DNA from: Pseudovibrio sp. Alg231-02
GTDB taxonomy: Bacteria; Pseudomonadota; Alphaproteobacteria; Rhizobiales; Stappiaceae
NCBI RefSeq assembly: GCF_900143565.1
Contig: NZ_FREX01000010.1
Span: forward strand, 133,015-197,014
Length of the DNA: 64,000 bases
Reading direction: 5' to 3'
Shown: in pieces, positions 1-8,565 of the stretch
Numbering within the stretch: the stretch's first letter is position 1
Layout: each line of letters opens with the position of its first letter
Program-made: the position numbers and the translations under genes
Notes under the pieces: generated by a model
Database searches by the model: none
Seen by the model: only the letters and a program-made list of their open reading frames with translations
Told to the model about the DNA's origin: nothing

Positions 1-326
1 AGCAAGGCATGCAAATAAGCAGCTCGTTTCGCCGCCTCAACGTCCTGCGCATAAAGCCGACCGATGGTCCCAGCCGCTGGATAGACTGGCACATGCGGCG
101 CACCAAAGCGCTGCACACGCCCGCCTTCCTGATCAATAAAAGCAGGCGCATCCGCACGGCCAACAGCTTCGCGAAAATCAGCGCAAAGTCGGCGGATCTG
201 CGCCGGCGTTTCCATGTTTCTAGCAAAAAGGATCAGACCAAACGGCTGTTGGTCGCGAAAAAAGGCTTTGTCCTCAGCGCTAAGCTCAGGTCCAAGGCAT
301 CCGGAAATGAACGATTTTAAAAACAT
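1..326 (-). CDS. nagZ: Beta-N-acetylhexosaminidase NagZ, N-terminal part (cut by window edge)
   Basis: Reading the minus strand from an ATG at 326 gives about 108 codons that run off the left edge. The start reads MFLKSFISGC and continues with ELSAEDKAFF, FGLILFARN and AFIDQEGGRVQRF. The (I)DQEGGRV segment is the signature of glycoside hydrolase family 3 NagZ enzymes, which remove N-acetylglucosamine from anhydromuropeptides during cytoplasmic cell-wall recycling. The catalytic Asp/His loop would lie beyond the edge. It follows the SPOR gene by 73 bp on the same strand; the order argS-SPOR-nagZ is usual in alphaproteobacteria. The identification is firm, but completeness cannot be judged. Confidence 0.9.
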   Translation of the reverse strand, partial: MFLKSFISGCLGPELSAEDKAFFRDQQPFGLILFARNMETPAQIRRLCADFREAVGRADAPAFIDQEGGRVQRFGAPHVPVYPAAGTIGRLYAQDVEAAKRAAYLHAL

Positions 327-339
327 GAGTAAAGCTGGT

Positions 340-366
340 AGCTTGACGCTGGTACGGCGTCAAGCT
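340..366. repeat. Perfect 10-bp inverted repeat between SPOR gene and nagZ
   Basis: AGCTTGACGC (340-349) and GCGTCAAGCT (357-366) form a perfect 10-bp stem with a 7-base loop. It fills most of the 73-bp gap between the SPOR gene and nagZ. No T-run follows on either strand, so it is not a classical terminator. It could be an mRNA processing or stability stem, or an attenuator. Confidence 0.6.
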
Positions 367-399
367 CCAAAGCGTAGTCCCTGAAAAGGGAAAGCGTAT

Positions 400-3225
400 T
401 TAGTTGCGGCGAACGTAACAGTCACCACCAGCAGATTTAAACTCACCACAGAAGGTGTTTGCACTGGTCGGACCATCAAACGGAACCTGAATGCGGTAGT
501 AAATGCCTTTGTCGCCAAGATCAGCACGCGTAATCACCGGTGTCACCAAAGCCATCAGGTTTGGATAGCGGCTGTTGTAGCGGCGGATCTGACCACGAGC
601 ATCCTCAACAGTGCGCACAGAAGCCACCTGCACAATGTAAGTCCCACCTGGAATCTCACCAACAACACCTTCGGTAGGTGTCGGAGTTGGAGCAATTGCC
701 TGCGGGTTTACAGCAGCTGTTTGCGTATTCTGGTTTCCAGTCAGGTTCAGCGGTGCGTTGCTGGCACGAGACGTTGGCTGCGGCTGCAGCGGCGTCAGTG
801 TGTTGGAGCGAACAGTACCGCTGCCTGTATTGGCAGACGCCACAACAAACGGCTTGGACTGAGGCACAACACTCACACCCAGAAGCGTATTACGCGTCTC
901 GGTCCGCGTTGCCACCGGAGCATTCGCAAACGCATCCTGCAAGCTGGTGGTTGTTGGTACAGCTGCAGCCTGCTGGTTTGCACTCTGGGTTTCACCCGGA
1001 AGTGGATCCCACTGCCCAGACGTCGCCGCTGGTGTGGTGCTACCCGTATTCTGCGGATTGCTGTTGCGCACAGTGCTGCTTGTGACAACACGAGGCTGTG
1101 CAGACACATTGGCTTCCGTACCAGCCCGCTGAACGATGGTCCCGTCAGGACGAACAATAACGGTCCGCACCTTCTTCGTCGGGTTCACATCAAACACGCT
1201 GGACTTTGCAGTATCCGTTTCGCTGGATGCTGGCGGCAATGGTGTAACAGCTGCATCTTCACGCTGAATCATCTTCTCGCCAGTGACTGGCTGAGACGCT
1301 TCCTCCGGAGAAAAGACTTTTGCTGTGTCGTTCTTAGGCTGCGCAGAAGGAGATGGAACCTCCTTCATTGGAGAGGCATCAGCTCGAATAATCGGTGGCG
1401 GAGTAGCATCTCCACCTGTTCCACCGAAGTCGAACAGGAACAGACCGGCACCGCCAACCACAACAATACCGCCAATGAGCGAAGCAGCCATCAGGCCTTT
1501 GCGCATACCGCCACTGCGGTTCTCTTCTGCTTCAATCGGAACATCAACAGAAACCCGTGGCACAGCTTGCGGAAGAACACCGCCATCAAGGCTCGGATCT
1601 TCTTTGCGCATAGCCTGCGCCACAGCATCAAGATCATATCCGCCAGGAGGAGGAGATTGCTCTTCACCAGGCTTTTTCGCTGCGTTCATTGCCTCTTGAT
1701 GAGCAGCTTCCGTCTGCGCCAGCTTTTCAGCAGCAGCAGGCCAGGACATTTCATCCAAAGACGTATCGTTGGCAACGCTTTCGTCCAGCTGCCAGGCATC
1801 ATCACCTTCAACGGCAAATGGATCGATTTCCTGAGCAACCTGTTCAAAACCGGCACTCATGCGCTCAAATTCATTCAGCTCAGCAGCAACTTCAGGGCCG
1901 ATTTCAACTTCCGGCTCTGGTTCTGGCTGCGGCTCCTGCGCAATTTCATCTGCAAAGATGTCATCAACGCTCGCCTCAATGTCCTGCGCAACATTTCGCA
2001 CAGGCTGAGGCGCAACAGGTTCAGCAACAACGCTTGGCTGCGCTTCCTCGTCAAGACTGAACTCAGCCAACAAAGCTTCTTCAAGATGCTTGGCAGGAAT
2101 AACCGTTTCCTGTGCAGACACTTCAGGAGCGCTGATGTGCTCCCCTTCAAGCTCAGCACCGGTGTCCATCGCAAACGCTGTCATATCCGGTTCAAATGAA
2201 ACAGGGTCAGCAGCAGGTGCCACATCATCATGCGTGCCGCGCAACTGAGGTGCGGCAGGAGCTTCTTCAATCGCAGACGTTGGTGTCGGTGCAGGCTGAA
2301 CAGGCTTGGCAGCTGCTGCTGCAGTTGCACGTTCTGCAGCACGCTCGGCGCGCCAGCTGTCATAATCGCTCTGGGAAAGCTCATCCAGAGCTCTCGGCGA
2401 AGCAGACGCCACATTTTGTACAGGCGCAGCAGGCTCGGCAACGCGCGGTGTTTCAACCGCACGTGGAGCATCCGCTGTGCGGCGTTCAAGACGCTCACGC
2501 AAAGTCTGCTCAGGGCGTACATCCCGTGCACCAACAGCATCTAGCGTCGGTGTCGCACGGCTCACGGACCGCTGAGGACGAGACGTCTGCTCACGCTCCA
2601 CCTGAGACTGATTGAGAGAAGCCACAAGGCTCTCTTCAAGATCGCGCGAAAGAATATCATCCATTTCCGGCTCTGCAGTCACATCAGCAGCAGTCACAGA
2701 CTGGCGCACAGGTGCAGGCGTAGGAACTGGCTTTGCTTCAGGCACAGCCGCCGCTTTTGGAACCGGTGGAAGGTCACTGACATAGTCAACAGCCTCACTC
2801 GGCGCACCAGCAGACAATGCAGCAGCGCTCAAATCCGCAAACGGATCAGCATGTGCAGGTGACGCGGAGTTTTTTGGAGATGCAAAAACAGCATCCAGAG
2901 CCGCAAATGAATCTTGAGTTGATGCAGGCTCATTCACTTCAGCTGCACCCACTGAATAATCATCGGCCAACGTGGCGTCCTGAGAGCCATGCTGTGGAGC
3001 ATGATCGGCAGTTACACTGCGCTCATCAGTCTTTGGAAACAGCGGACGGTCAGAGACTTCGCTTTCTACGCGAGAACTAGGACGGTACTGAGCAGCGCTC
3101 TCCCCGACAATTCTGGCAAGTTCTACGAGCGGATCTTGATCGCCTGCCCACTGTTGCGGTTCATCGCCTGCCGTTTGCCTAGCAGAAACCTCACCCGGAC
3201 CCGGATACTTGGAGCGATTGGTCAT
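400..3225 (-). CDS. Large SPOR-domain membrane protein
   Basis: The likely start is the ATG at 3225 (941 residues, MTNRSKYPGP); an in-frame TTG at 3261 would add 12 residues. Roughly the first 580 residues are a very acidic, Ala/Pro/Glu-rich, low-complexity region expected to be disordered and cytoplasmic. One transmembrane segment follows (LMAASLIGGIVVVGGAGLF, around residues 585-605), then a Pro/Thr/Gln-rich periplasmic linker, then a C-terminal SPOR domain of about 80 residues (GTYIVQVASV ... YYRIQVPFDG ... CYVRRN). SPOR domains bind glycan strands lacking stem peptides at the division septum, so a cell-division or peptidoglycan-remodelling role is inferred. It sits between argS and nagZ, the latter a cell-wall recycling gene. 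The SPOR domain is certain; the partners are unknown. Confidence 0.88.
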   Translation of the reverse strand: MTNRSKYPGPGEVSARQTAGDEPQQWAGDQDPLVELARIVGESAAQYRPSSRVESEVSDRPLFPKTDERSVTADHAPQHGSQDATLADDYSVGAAEVNEPASTQDSFAALDAVFASPKNSASPAHADPFADLSAAALSAGAPSEAVDYVSDLPPVPKAAAVPEAKPVPTPAPVRQSVTAADVTAEPEMDDILSRDLEESLVASLNQSQVEREQTSRPQRSVSRATPTLDAVGARDVRPEQTLRERLERRTADAPRAVETPRVAEPAAPVQNVASASPRALDELSQSDYDSWRAERAAERATAAAAAKPVQPAPTPTSAIEEAPAAPQLRGTHDDVAPAADPVSFEPDMTAFAMDTGAELEGEHISAPEVSAQETVIPAKHLEEALLAEFSLDEEAQPSVVAEPVAPQPVRNVAQDIEASVDDIFADEIAQEPQPEPEPEVEIGPEVAAELNEFERMSAGFEQVAQEIDPFAVEGDDAWQLDESVANDTSLDEMSWPAAAEKLAQTEAAHQEAMNAAKKPGEEQSPPPGGYDLDAVAQAMRKEDPSLDGGVLPQAVPRVSVDVPIEAEENRSGGMRKGLMAASLIGGIVVVGGAGLFLFDFGGTGGDATPPPIIRADASPMKEVPSPSAQPKNDTAKVFSPEEASQPVTGEKMIQREDAAVTPLPPASSETDTAKSSVFDVNPTKKVRTVIVRPDGTIVQRAGTEANVSAQPRVVTSSTVRNSNPQNTGSTTPAATSGQWDPLPGETQSANQQAAAVPTTTSLQDAFANAPVATRTETRNTLLGVSVVPQSKPFVVASANTGSGTVRSNTLTPLQPQPTSRASNAPLNLTGNQNTQTAAVNPQAIAPTPTPTEGVVGEIPGGTYIVQVASVRTVEDARGQIRRYNSRYPNLMALVTPVITRADLGDKGIYYRIQVPFDGPTSANTFCGEFKSAGGDCYVRRN

Positions 3226-3305
3226 TGCAGCGGTGTTTTCCCTTAAATAAGAGGCTCGCAATCCCCACCGCGAACCTCCAGTACTCTATCAACTATGCTC
3301 AGGCG

Positions 3306-5060
3306 CTAGCGCATTTCATTTGGTGCTGTGACACCCAAAACATTGAGGCCAGAAGCTATTACCTGTGAAACTGCGTAAACTAACGCGAGTCGAGCTTTGG
3401 TTAATTCTGGCGTTTTATCATTAATAAAGCGTAATTGCGGCTTTTCCTTGCCTCGAGACCAGTGGCTGTGAAGCGCATTGGCCAGCTCATAAAGATAGAA
3501 CGCGATGCGATGCGGCTCGTGATTTTCTGAGGCTCCGTCTACAATTCGAGGCCATTGAGCCATCTTCGCGATCAGTGCCAGCTCACCCTCATCTTCAAGT
3601 TGTGCAAAATCTGCAGACTGCAACTCTTCAGCTGTGTTGGAGAACCAATTCAGCTCTCCGGCAGCCTGTCGCAGCACAGAATGACACCGAGCGTGACCGT
3701 ACTGAACATAAAACACTGGATTGTCTTTTGACTGCTCTTTCACCTTGTCAAAATCGAAGTCCAGCTGCGCATCGTTCTTACGATAGAGCATCATAAAGCG
3801 TACCGCATCTACGCCCACTTCATCAACCACATCGCGAAGGGTGATGAAATTACCAGAGCGCTTGGACATTTTGAACTCAGCACCGCCCTTAAAGAGCTTC
3901 ACAAGCTGACACAGACGCACAATCACATCCACATCACCGCCGGAGATCGCATTGCCGATTGCTTCCAGACGCTTCACATAGCCGCCATGGTCCGCACCAA
4001 GCACAAAGATGATCTCTTTGAACCCGCGCTCGATCTTGTCGCGCATGTAAGCAACGTCAGCGGCAAAGTAGGTGTAGCTGCCATCAGACTTCACCAGCGC
4101 ACGATCACTGTCATCACCGTAGTTGGAGGAGCGGAACAGGGTCTGCTCACGGTCTTCCCAGTCATCAGGCACTTCGCCTTTTGGTGGTGGCAAAGTCCCA
4201 GTGTAAACCAGATCGCGCTGACGTAGAGCATCCAGCGTCAAATCAATAGCATTCCCCTGACCGTGCATGGTCTTTTCAGAAAAAAACACGTCGTGCTTCA
4301 CGTTCAAAGCACTCAGGTCTTCACGGATCAGATCCATCATCTTGTCAACGGCATAGCCCTTGAGCAAAGCATGGCGCTCGCCCTCGCCCATATCCTTCAG
4401 GCGCTCACCATATTCCTCTGCCAGCGCTTTGCCGACGGGAATAAGGTATTCGCCCGGATAATAGCCCTCAGGGATCTGCCCAATGTCTTTACCCAGTGCT
4501 TCGCGGTAACGCAGAAAGGCGGACTTCGCCAGAGTATCAATCTGGGAGCCAGCATCGTTGATCACGTATTCACGGGTCACATCATAACCGGCAAACTGCA
4601 ACAGGCTTGCCAGCGCATCACCCACAACAGCACCACGTGTATGGCCCACATGCATCGGTCCGGTCGGGTTCGCGGATACATACTCCACGTTCACCTTCAA
4701 ACCGGCACCACGGCTGCCACTACCAAACGCATTGCCTTTGGCAACAACATCTGCCAGCACGCGTTCCCATATAGCTTTGTTTACGCGGATGTTGATGAAG
4801 CCTGGTCCGGCAATATCAACAGCATCAACTTCACTGTCGGCACGCAGGCCTTCTGCAATCTTTTCGGCAAGATCACGCGGCTTCATCTTCAGCTGTTTAG
4901 CCAACACCATGGCAGCGTTGGTCGCCAGATCGCCATGAGCAGCATCCCGAGGAGGTTCAACAGTCACTCGTCGCAGATCCAGCTCCGGCGCGTCAGCAGC
5001 AAGGTCGAGACCCTTGACTACACTGTTTACCCTTTCGGCGAAGTCTGCAAAGATGTTCAT
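3306..5060 (-). CDS. argS: Arginyl-tRNA synthetase
   Basis: This class I aminoacyl-tRNA synthetase charges tRNA-Arg in the cytoplasm. The start at 5060 ([11 protein letters not shown]) is preferred over the upstream in-frame codon at 5087 because an AGG stands upstream and the N-terminus then matches the family, giving 584 residues. Visible motifs are the N-terminal tRNA-recognition domain, the HIGH-type motif in [15 protein letters not shown], a KMSK-type motif in [10 protein letters not shown], and the DALR anticodon-binding C-terminus ending in [13 protein letters not shown]. It lies in the order dgt-argS-SPOR-nagZ on one strand, probably one transcription unit with 90 bp after dgt. Confidence 0.97.
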   Translation of the reverse strand: MNIFADFAERVNSVVKGLDLAADAPELDLRRVTVEPPRDAAHGDLATNAAMVLAKQLKMKPRDLAEKIAEGLRADSEVDAVDIAGPGFINIRVNKAIWERVLADVVAKGNAFGSGSRGAGLKVNVEYVSANPTGPMHVGHTRGAVVGDALASLLQFAGYDVTREYVINDAGSQIDTLAKSAFLRYREALGKDIGQIPEGYYPGEYLIPVGKALAEEYGERLKDMGEGERHALLKGYAVDKMMDLIREDLSALNVKHDVFFSEKTMHGQGNAIDLTLDALRQRDLVYTGTLPPPKGEVPDDWEDREQTLFRSSNYGDDSDRALVKSDGSYTYFAADVAYMRDKIERGFKEIIFVLGADHGGYVKRLEAIGNAISGGDVDVIVRLCQLVKLFKGGAEFKMSKRSGNFITLRDVVDEVGVDAVRFMMLYRKNDAQLDFDFDKVKEQSKDNPVFYVQYGHARCHSVLRQAAGELNWFSNTAEELQSADFAQLEDEGELALIAKMAQWPRIVDGASENHEPHRIAFYLYELANALHSHWSRGKEKPQLRFINDKTPELTKARLALVYAVSQVIASGLNVLGVTAPNEMR

Positions 5061-5150
5061 TTTTAATAGCCTAGTTTGACAGCTCACAGGGTTTTGCGAA
5101 GCCGCAGCCCCACATAAACTCCATGAATTAATAGTGTTTGAATTGGCGCA

Positions 5151-6368
5151 TTACCCCAGTTCTGGGGTATCGTCAAATAATCGTCGGTGTTCGTCTATGG
5201 CATAACGGTCTGTCATACCTGCAATGAAGTCACAAACCCTGCGGGCCTTCACATCATCACCCTCGCCTTTCAGTCCCGTACCCCATGGTTCTGGCATTCT
5301 TTCCGGTGCCTTAAAGTAGGCATGGAATAAATCCCGCACCACTTTGGAAACCTTCCTGCGAACCGCCAGAACACTTTCGTGCCGGTACAGATTGGCAAAC
5401 AAAAATTCTTTCAACTCGCGCTCTTCTCGCGCCATTTCAGTTGAAAAGGCAATAACAGGACCATTTGCATCACGAATATCCCCGCATTTCTTGGGAGAAA
5501 CCTGATTAATTCGCGAAATACTCTCCGCAATCACGTCCTCTACCATGCCGGTGATACATCTGCGCCCAATCTCATGAATACGCCGCGCATCCTCAAGACC
5601 GGGATATTTCCCATCCACCTCGTCTAAAATACGCTTCAGATACGGCACCACTTTCATGGCCTCAAAGCTAAGCAACCCAGCCCGCAGTCCGTCATCCAGA
5701 TCATGCGCGTCATAAGCAATATCATCTGCAATCGCTGCCACCTGCGCTTCTGCACTCGGCCACGACCACAGCAGCAAATCCTGATGCTTGGCATATTCGC
5801 TCACAGCAAACGGCAGATGTTTGCCTTCAAGCTTGCCACAAGGCGCACCGGATCGATCCGTCAGCGGTCCATTGTGCTTCACAAGCCCTTCCAGCGTTTC
5901 CCACGCCAGATTGAGGCCATCAAACTCCGCATACCGGCGTTCAAGGTCCGTCACAATGCGTAGGGACTGGGCATTGTGGTCAAACCCGCCATAGTCCGCC
6001 ATGCATTCATGCATCACGTCCTCGCCCTCATGCCCAAACGGAGTGTGTCCAAGATCATGCGCCAGCGCCAGACACTCGGCCAGATCCTCATCCAGCCGCA
6101 GCGCACGCGCCAGCGAGCGTGCAATCTGGGAGACCTCAATAGTGTGCGTCAGGCGTGTGCGGAAGTGATCGCCCTCATGGTACACAAAGACCTGCGTCTT
6201 GTGCTTGAGGCGGCGGAAAGCTGCACTATGAATAATACGATCACGATCGCGCTGAAACGGCGTGCGTGTCGGGCTTTCCGGTTCTGGAAAAAGTCGGCCA
6301 CGGCTGACTTCCGGATCAACAGCATACTCCGCCCGTGGCTGAGCACCGTATCCTAACGTCTTGACCAT
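5151..6368 (-). CDS. dgt: dGTPase-like HD-domain triphosphohydrolase
   Basis: This is a 405-residue member of the type 2 deoxyguanosinetriphosphate triphosphohydrolase-like family, which splits dNTPs to deoxynucleosides and triphosphate. Visible motifs are [11 protein letters not shown] near residue 50, the HD metal-site residues in [10 protein letters not shown] and [15 protein letters not shown], and the later [15 protein letters not shown] Asp-rich segment. The ATG at 6368 has a GGGGGAT ribosome-binding site. It is divergent from erpA across a 316-bp gap and is followed by argS. Substrate preference cannot be read from sequence; many family members act on several dNTPs. Confidence 0.93.
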   Translation of the reverse strand: MVKTLGYGAQPRAEYAVDPEVSRGRLFPEPESPTRTPFQRDRDRIIHSAAFRRLKHKTQVFVYHEGDHFRTRLTHTIEVSQIARSLARALRLDEDLAECLALAHDLGHTPFGHEGEDVMHECMADYGGFDHNAQSLRIVTDLERRYAEFDGLNLAWETLEGLVKHNGPLTDRSGAPCGKLEGKHLPFAVSEYAKHQDLLLWSWPSAEAQVAAIADDIAYDAHDLDDGLRAGLLSFEAMKVVPYLKRILDEVDGKYPGLEDARRIHEIGRRCITGMVEDVIAESISRINQVSPKKCGDIRDANGPVIAFSTEMAREERELKEFLFANLYRHESVLAVRRKVSKVVRDLFHAYFKAPERMPEPWGTGLKGEGDDVKARRVCDFIAGMTDRYAIDEHRRLFDDTPELG

Positions 6369-6540
6369 TCTTTATCCCCCACCCCTTACAATCAGAAAAT
6401 GCCCAGGTCATTCCCTGCGATTTTCGTATCACAGCAATGACATAACAGATGTAAAAGCCCTGTAAACAACCGCTTTCCCAAGCCAAATGTAATTTAGCAA
6501 TAAAATACTATGGAAATTACCATGGAGACCACCTAAATTA

Positions 6541-6660
6541 TAAGGCAAAGCGCATTCCCGAAAAGTGGCTACCGGTTTTCGGATAAGAATACGCAGATAA
6601 ATAATCTTTAAAGCTGTTTAAGCAGCCCAAACCAAAAGCAAACAGCTTTAAAGAAAGTAC
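6541..6660. repeat. Mosaic palindromic element in the dgt-erpA intergenic region
   Basis: The 316-bp gap 6369-6684 holds two adjacent dyads. The first has arms CCGAAAA (6558-6564) and TTTTCGG (6576-6582) around GTGGCTACCGG. The second is a perfect 15-bp inverted repeat, TCTTTAAAGCTGTTT (6605-6619) and AAACAGCTTTAAAGA (6640-6654), with a 20-base loop. The first dyad, preceded by AAGCGCATTCC, strongly resembles the short interspersed palindromic elements scattered through rhizobial and Brucella intergenic regions. That likeness is from memory. No second copy was found in this window. The 15-bp hairpin would lie in the erpA leader if transcription starts upstream of it. Confidence 0.6.
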
Positions 6661-6684
6661 GCAAGCCGAAACAAGACTGAGCTT

Positions 6685-7026
6685 ATGACCCAGACCCCTG
6701 AAAATACCGTCGGCTTGACCGACAAGGCCGCAAAACGCGTCGCCCAGATACTGGAAACAGAAACCAATGGCAGCATGCTCCGCATTTCTGTCGAAGGTGG
6801 CGGCTGCTCCGGTTTTCAATACAAGTATGACATCGTAAAAGAACAGGAAGATGACGACCTCGTCCTCGCCAAACTCGGCGCAACGGTTCTCATCGACAGA
6901 ATCTCCCTGCAATATATGGCAGGCTCGCAAATTGATTTCGTAACAGATCTCATGGGCCAGTCCTTCCAGATCTCAAATCCTCAAGCCGCCGCAGGCTGCG
7001 GATGCGGCACAAGCTTCTCCATCTAA
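6685..7026 (+). CDS. erpA: Iron-sulfur cluster insertion protein ErpA (HesB/IscA family)
   Basis: This 113-residue A-type carrier delivers Fe-S clusters to target enzymes. It contains the three conserved cysteines: one in EGGGCSGFQYKYD and two in the C-terminal CGCGTSFSI. The length and the SVEGGGCSGF motif fit ErpA/IscA. A gene of this type next to dgt and xthA is a usual alphaproteobacterial arrangement. Its leader carries the 15-bp inverted repeat described above. IscA and ErpA are hard to tell apart by sequence alone, so the symbol rests on length and context. Confidence 0.88.
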   Translation: MTQTPENTVGLTDKAAKRVAQILETETNGSMLRISVEGGGCSGFQYKYDIVKEQEDDDLVLAKLGATVLIDRISLQYMAGSQIDFVTDLMGQSFQISNPQAAAGCGCGTSFSI

Positions 7027-7065
7027 GATAAGCTAGTCGCACATCAGGGGAATAAGTTAAAAAGC

Positions 7066-7097
7066 GGGCGTGAATGCATCCCAAAGCAACCACGCCC
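7066..7097 (+). terminator. Weak hairpin after erpA
   Basis: GGGCGTG (7066-7072) and CACGCCC (7091-7097) form a 7-bp GC-rich stem with an 18-base loop, 40 bases after the erpA stop. There is no T-tract, so termination here would be weak or Rho-assisted. Confidence 0.35.
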
Positions 7098-7238
7098 TAC
7101 CAGCCTCAAAGCCCCGCCCCATAAGAACGCAACTTTCCCGCATTCCTTTCAAACCAACGCACATTTCAACGCAAAACAGTTATCCTCGTTCCGCGTAGAA
7201 CTTGTTCCCTTCCACGCAAACACCCTCAGAGAAGCCTC

Positions 7239-7478
7239 ATGCTGTCCTTTCAAAACGCGCACAAATTGGTTGTTAATGCACTCCTGAGTATTGGCGTGCT
7301 GCAGATCGCAACATCAATCATAGCGAACTGGCATTTTGGCGTCTTTGCTTACACCGCTGATCAGTTTGTGACCCAGTCATCCGTCCTTGTGAGTTCATTT
7401 GCAATCGGCGGACAACTCATTGCGCTGGCCTTTATCCTTGAGTACCTCAAAAGGCTTTTGGATCAGAAAGCCAAGTAA
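7239..7478 (+). CDS. Small two-helix membrane protein, unknown function
   Basis: This is a 79-residue ORF with start ATG at 7239 and a GAGAAG element five bases upstream. It has two hydrophobic stretches (about residues 10-30, LVVNALLSIGVLQIATSII, and 48-68, VLVSSFAIGGQLIALAFIL) and a basic C-terminus (LKRLLDQKAK), suggesting an inner-membrane hairpin with cytoplasmic tail. I do not recognise a family. It is on the same strand as erpA and xthA but well separated from both (212 and 191 bp), so it may have its own promoter. Confidence 0.65.
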   Translation: MLSFQNAHKLVVNALLSIGVLQIATSIIANWHFGVFAYTADQFVTQSSVLVSSFAIGGQLIALAFILEYLKRLLDQKAK

Positions 7479-7669
7479 AGCGGCCTCAGGATTACCCGAT
7501 AACGCCCGACAAGGCCTCATCCACACACACTTGACCTGCCTGCCTTGCCCTCCTCGGACACCGTGCTAGAACAAATCAAGACACATATAGACCAAGCAGC
7601 CAGAGCGACTGCTGCAAATGCATTGATGCGCAGAGCTCTGACCTCACTGCTTTCTCGAAGGGAAACCCG

Positions 7670-8452
7670 ATGAAAATCGCAAGCTGGAACATTAATGGCG
7701 TCAAAGCGCGGTTAGAAACGGTTCTCAAATGGCTCGAAGAAGAACAGCCGGACGTCGCCTGTTTTCAGGAAATTAAATCGGTTGATGAGAACTTCCCACG
7801 CGCTCCGTTTGAGGAGCTGGGATACAATCTGGAAACCCACGGCCAAAAAGGTTTCAACGGCGTCGCAATCCTCTCCAAACGCCCGTTTGAGGAGGTTAAT
7901 CGCCGTTTGCCGGGTGAAGATGAAGACGAGCAAGCCCGCTATATCGAGGCCGTTATCGCCGGCGACAACGAGCCGATCCGCGTGGGCTGCCTTTACCTGC
8001 CAAACGGCAATCCGGTAGAGACCGAAAAGTTTCCATATAAGCTGCGCTGGATGGATCGCCTTCACAAGCACGCAGTTAAGCAGCTGGAAAAGGAAGAAGC
8101 CTTCCTGCTGGTTGGCGATTACAACGTCATTCCTGAGCCGGAAGACGCAAAGAAGCCAGAGGCTTGGGTTGGTGATGCCCTTTTCCGCCCGGAAAGTCGC
8201 CAGCGTTTCCGCGCCCTGCTCAACCTCGGCTTCACCGAAGCCGTCCGCGCCACTAACGGCAATGCGGGAACCTACACCTTCTGGGATTATCAGGCAGGCG
8301 CATGGCAGCGCGACAACGGCATCCGTATTGACCACCTGTTGCTCTCACCAGAAGCCGCCCGCATCATGCAGGGCGTTGGCATCGACAAACACGTCCGCGG
8401 CTGGGAAAAACCATCAGACCACGTCCCGGTCTGGGTTGAACTTTCCGCTTAA
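7670..8452 (+). CDS. xthA: Exodeoxyribonuclease III / AP endonuclease
   Basis: This 260-residue enzyme of the exonuclease-endonuclease-phosphatase fold cuts DNA at abasic sites and degrades duplex DNA 3' to 5' in base excision repair. Motifs in order are the metal-binding MKIASWNINGVKARL, the Glu of CFQEIKSVDE, LVGDYNVIPEPEDA (active-site Asp/Asn), and C-terminal SDHVPVWVEL with the catalytic Asp-His. The ATG has a GAAGGGA ribosome-binding site seven bases upstream. It is followed by a good terminator, so it appears monocistronic. Confidence 0.95.
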   Translation: MKIASWNINGVKARLETVLKWLEEEQPDVACFQEIKSVDENFPRAPFEELGYNLETHGQKGFNGVAILSKRPFEEVNRRLPGEDEDEQARYIEAVIAGDNEPIRVGCLYLPNGNPVETEKFPYKLRWMDRLHKHAVKQLEKEEAFLLVGDYNVIPEPEDAKKPEAWVGDALFRPESRQRFRALLNLGFTEAVRATNGNAGTYTFWDYQAGAWQRDNGIRIDHLLLSPEAARIMQGVGIDKHVRGWEKPSDHVPVWVELSA

Positions 8453-8488
8453 ATACCGCGCTCGTTTTGAGCGTACCCTCCAAAAGTT

Positions 8489-8528
8489 CTGGTGGCGACC
8501 GCGCCACCAGCCCTCCTTATTTTTTCCA
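8489..8528 (+). terminator. Rho-independent terminator after xthA
   Basis: CTGGTGGCG (8489-8497) and CGCCACCAG (8502-8510) make a perfect 9-bp stem with a four-base loop. A T-rich tail with six consecutive T follows at about 8521-8526. Confidence 0.65.
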
Positions 8529-8565
8529 TCCAAAACAAATAAACAGAAGTCTGGGAGGACATCTG

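Noticed and set aside
9-320. Plus-strand frame of 103 codons at the left edge
   Set aside because: It is the shadow of nagZ on the minus strand, has no ribosome-binding site and resembles no family.
721-2199. 492-codon plus-strand frame
   Set aside because: It lies opposite the low-complexity part of the SPOR gene. Its Arg/Cys/His-rich translation is typical of an antisense shadow.
8467-8565. Longer start for the aldo/keto reductase
   Set aside because: The extra 33 codons overlap the xthA terminator and lack a ribosome-binding site, while ATG 8566 has a strong one.
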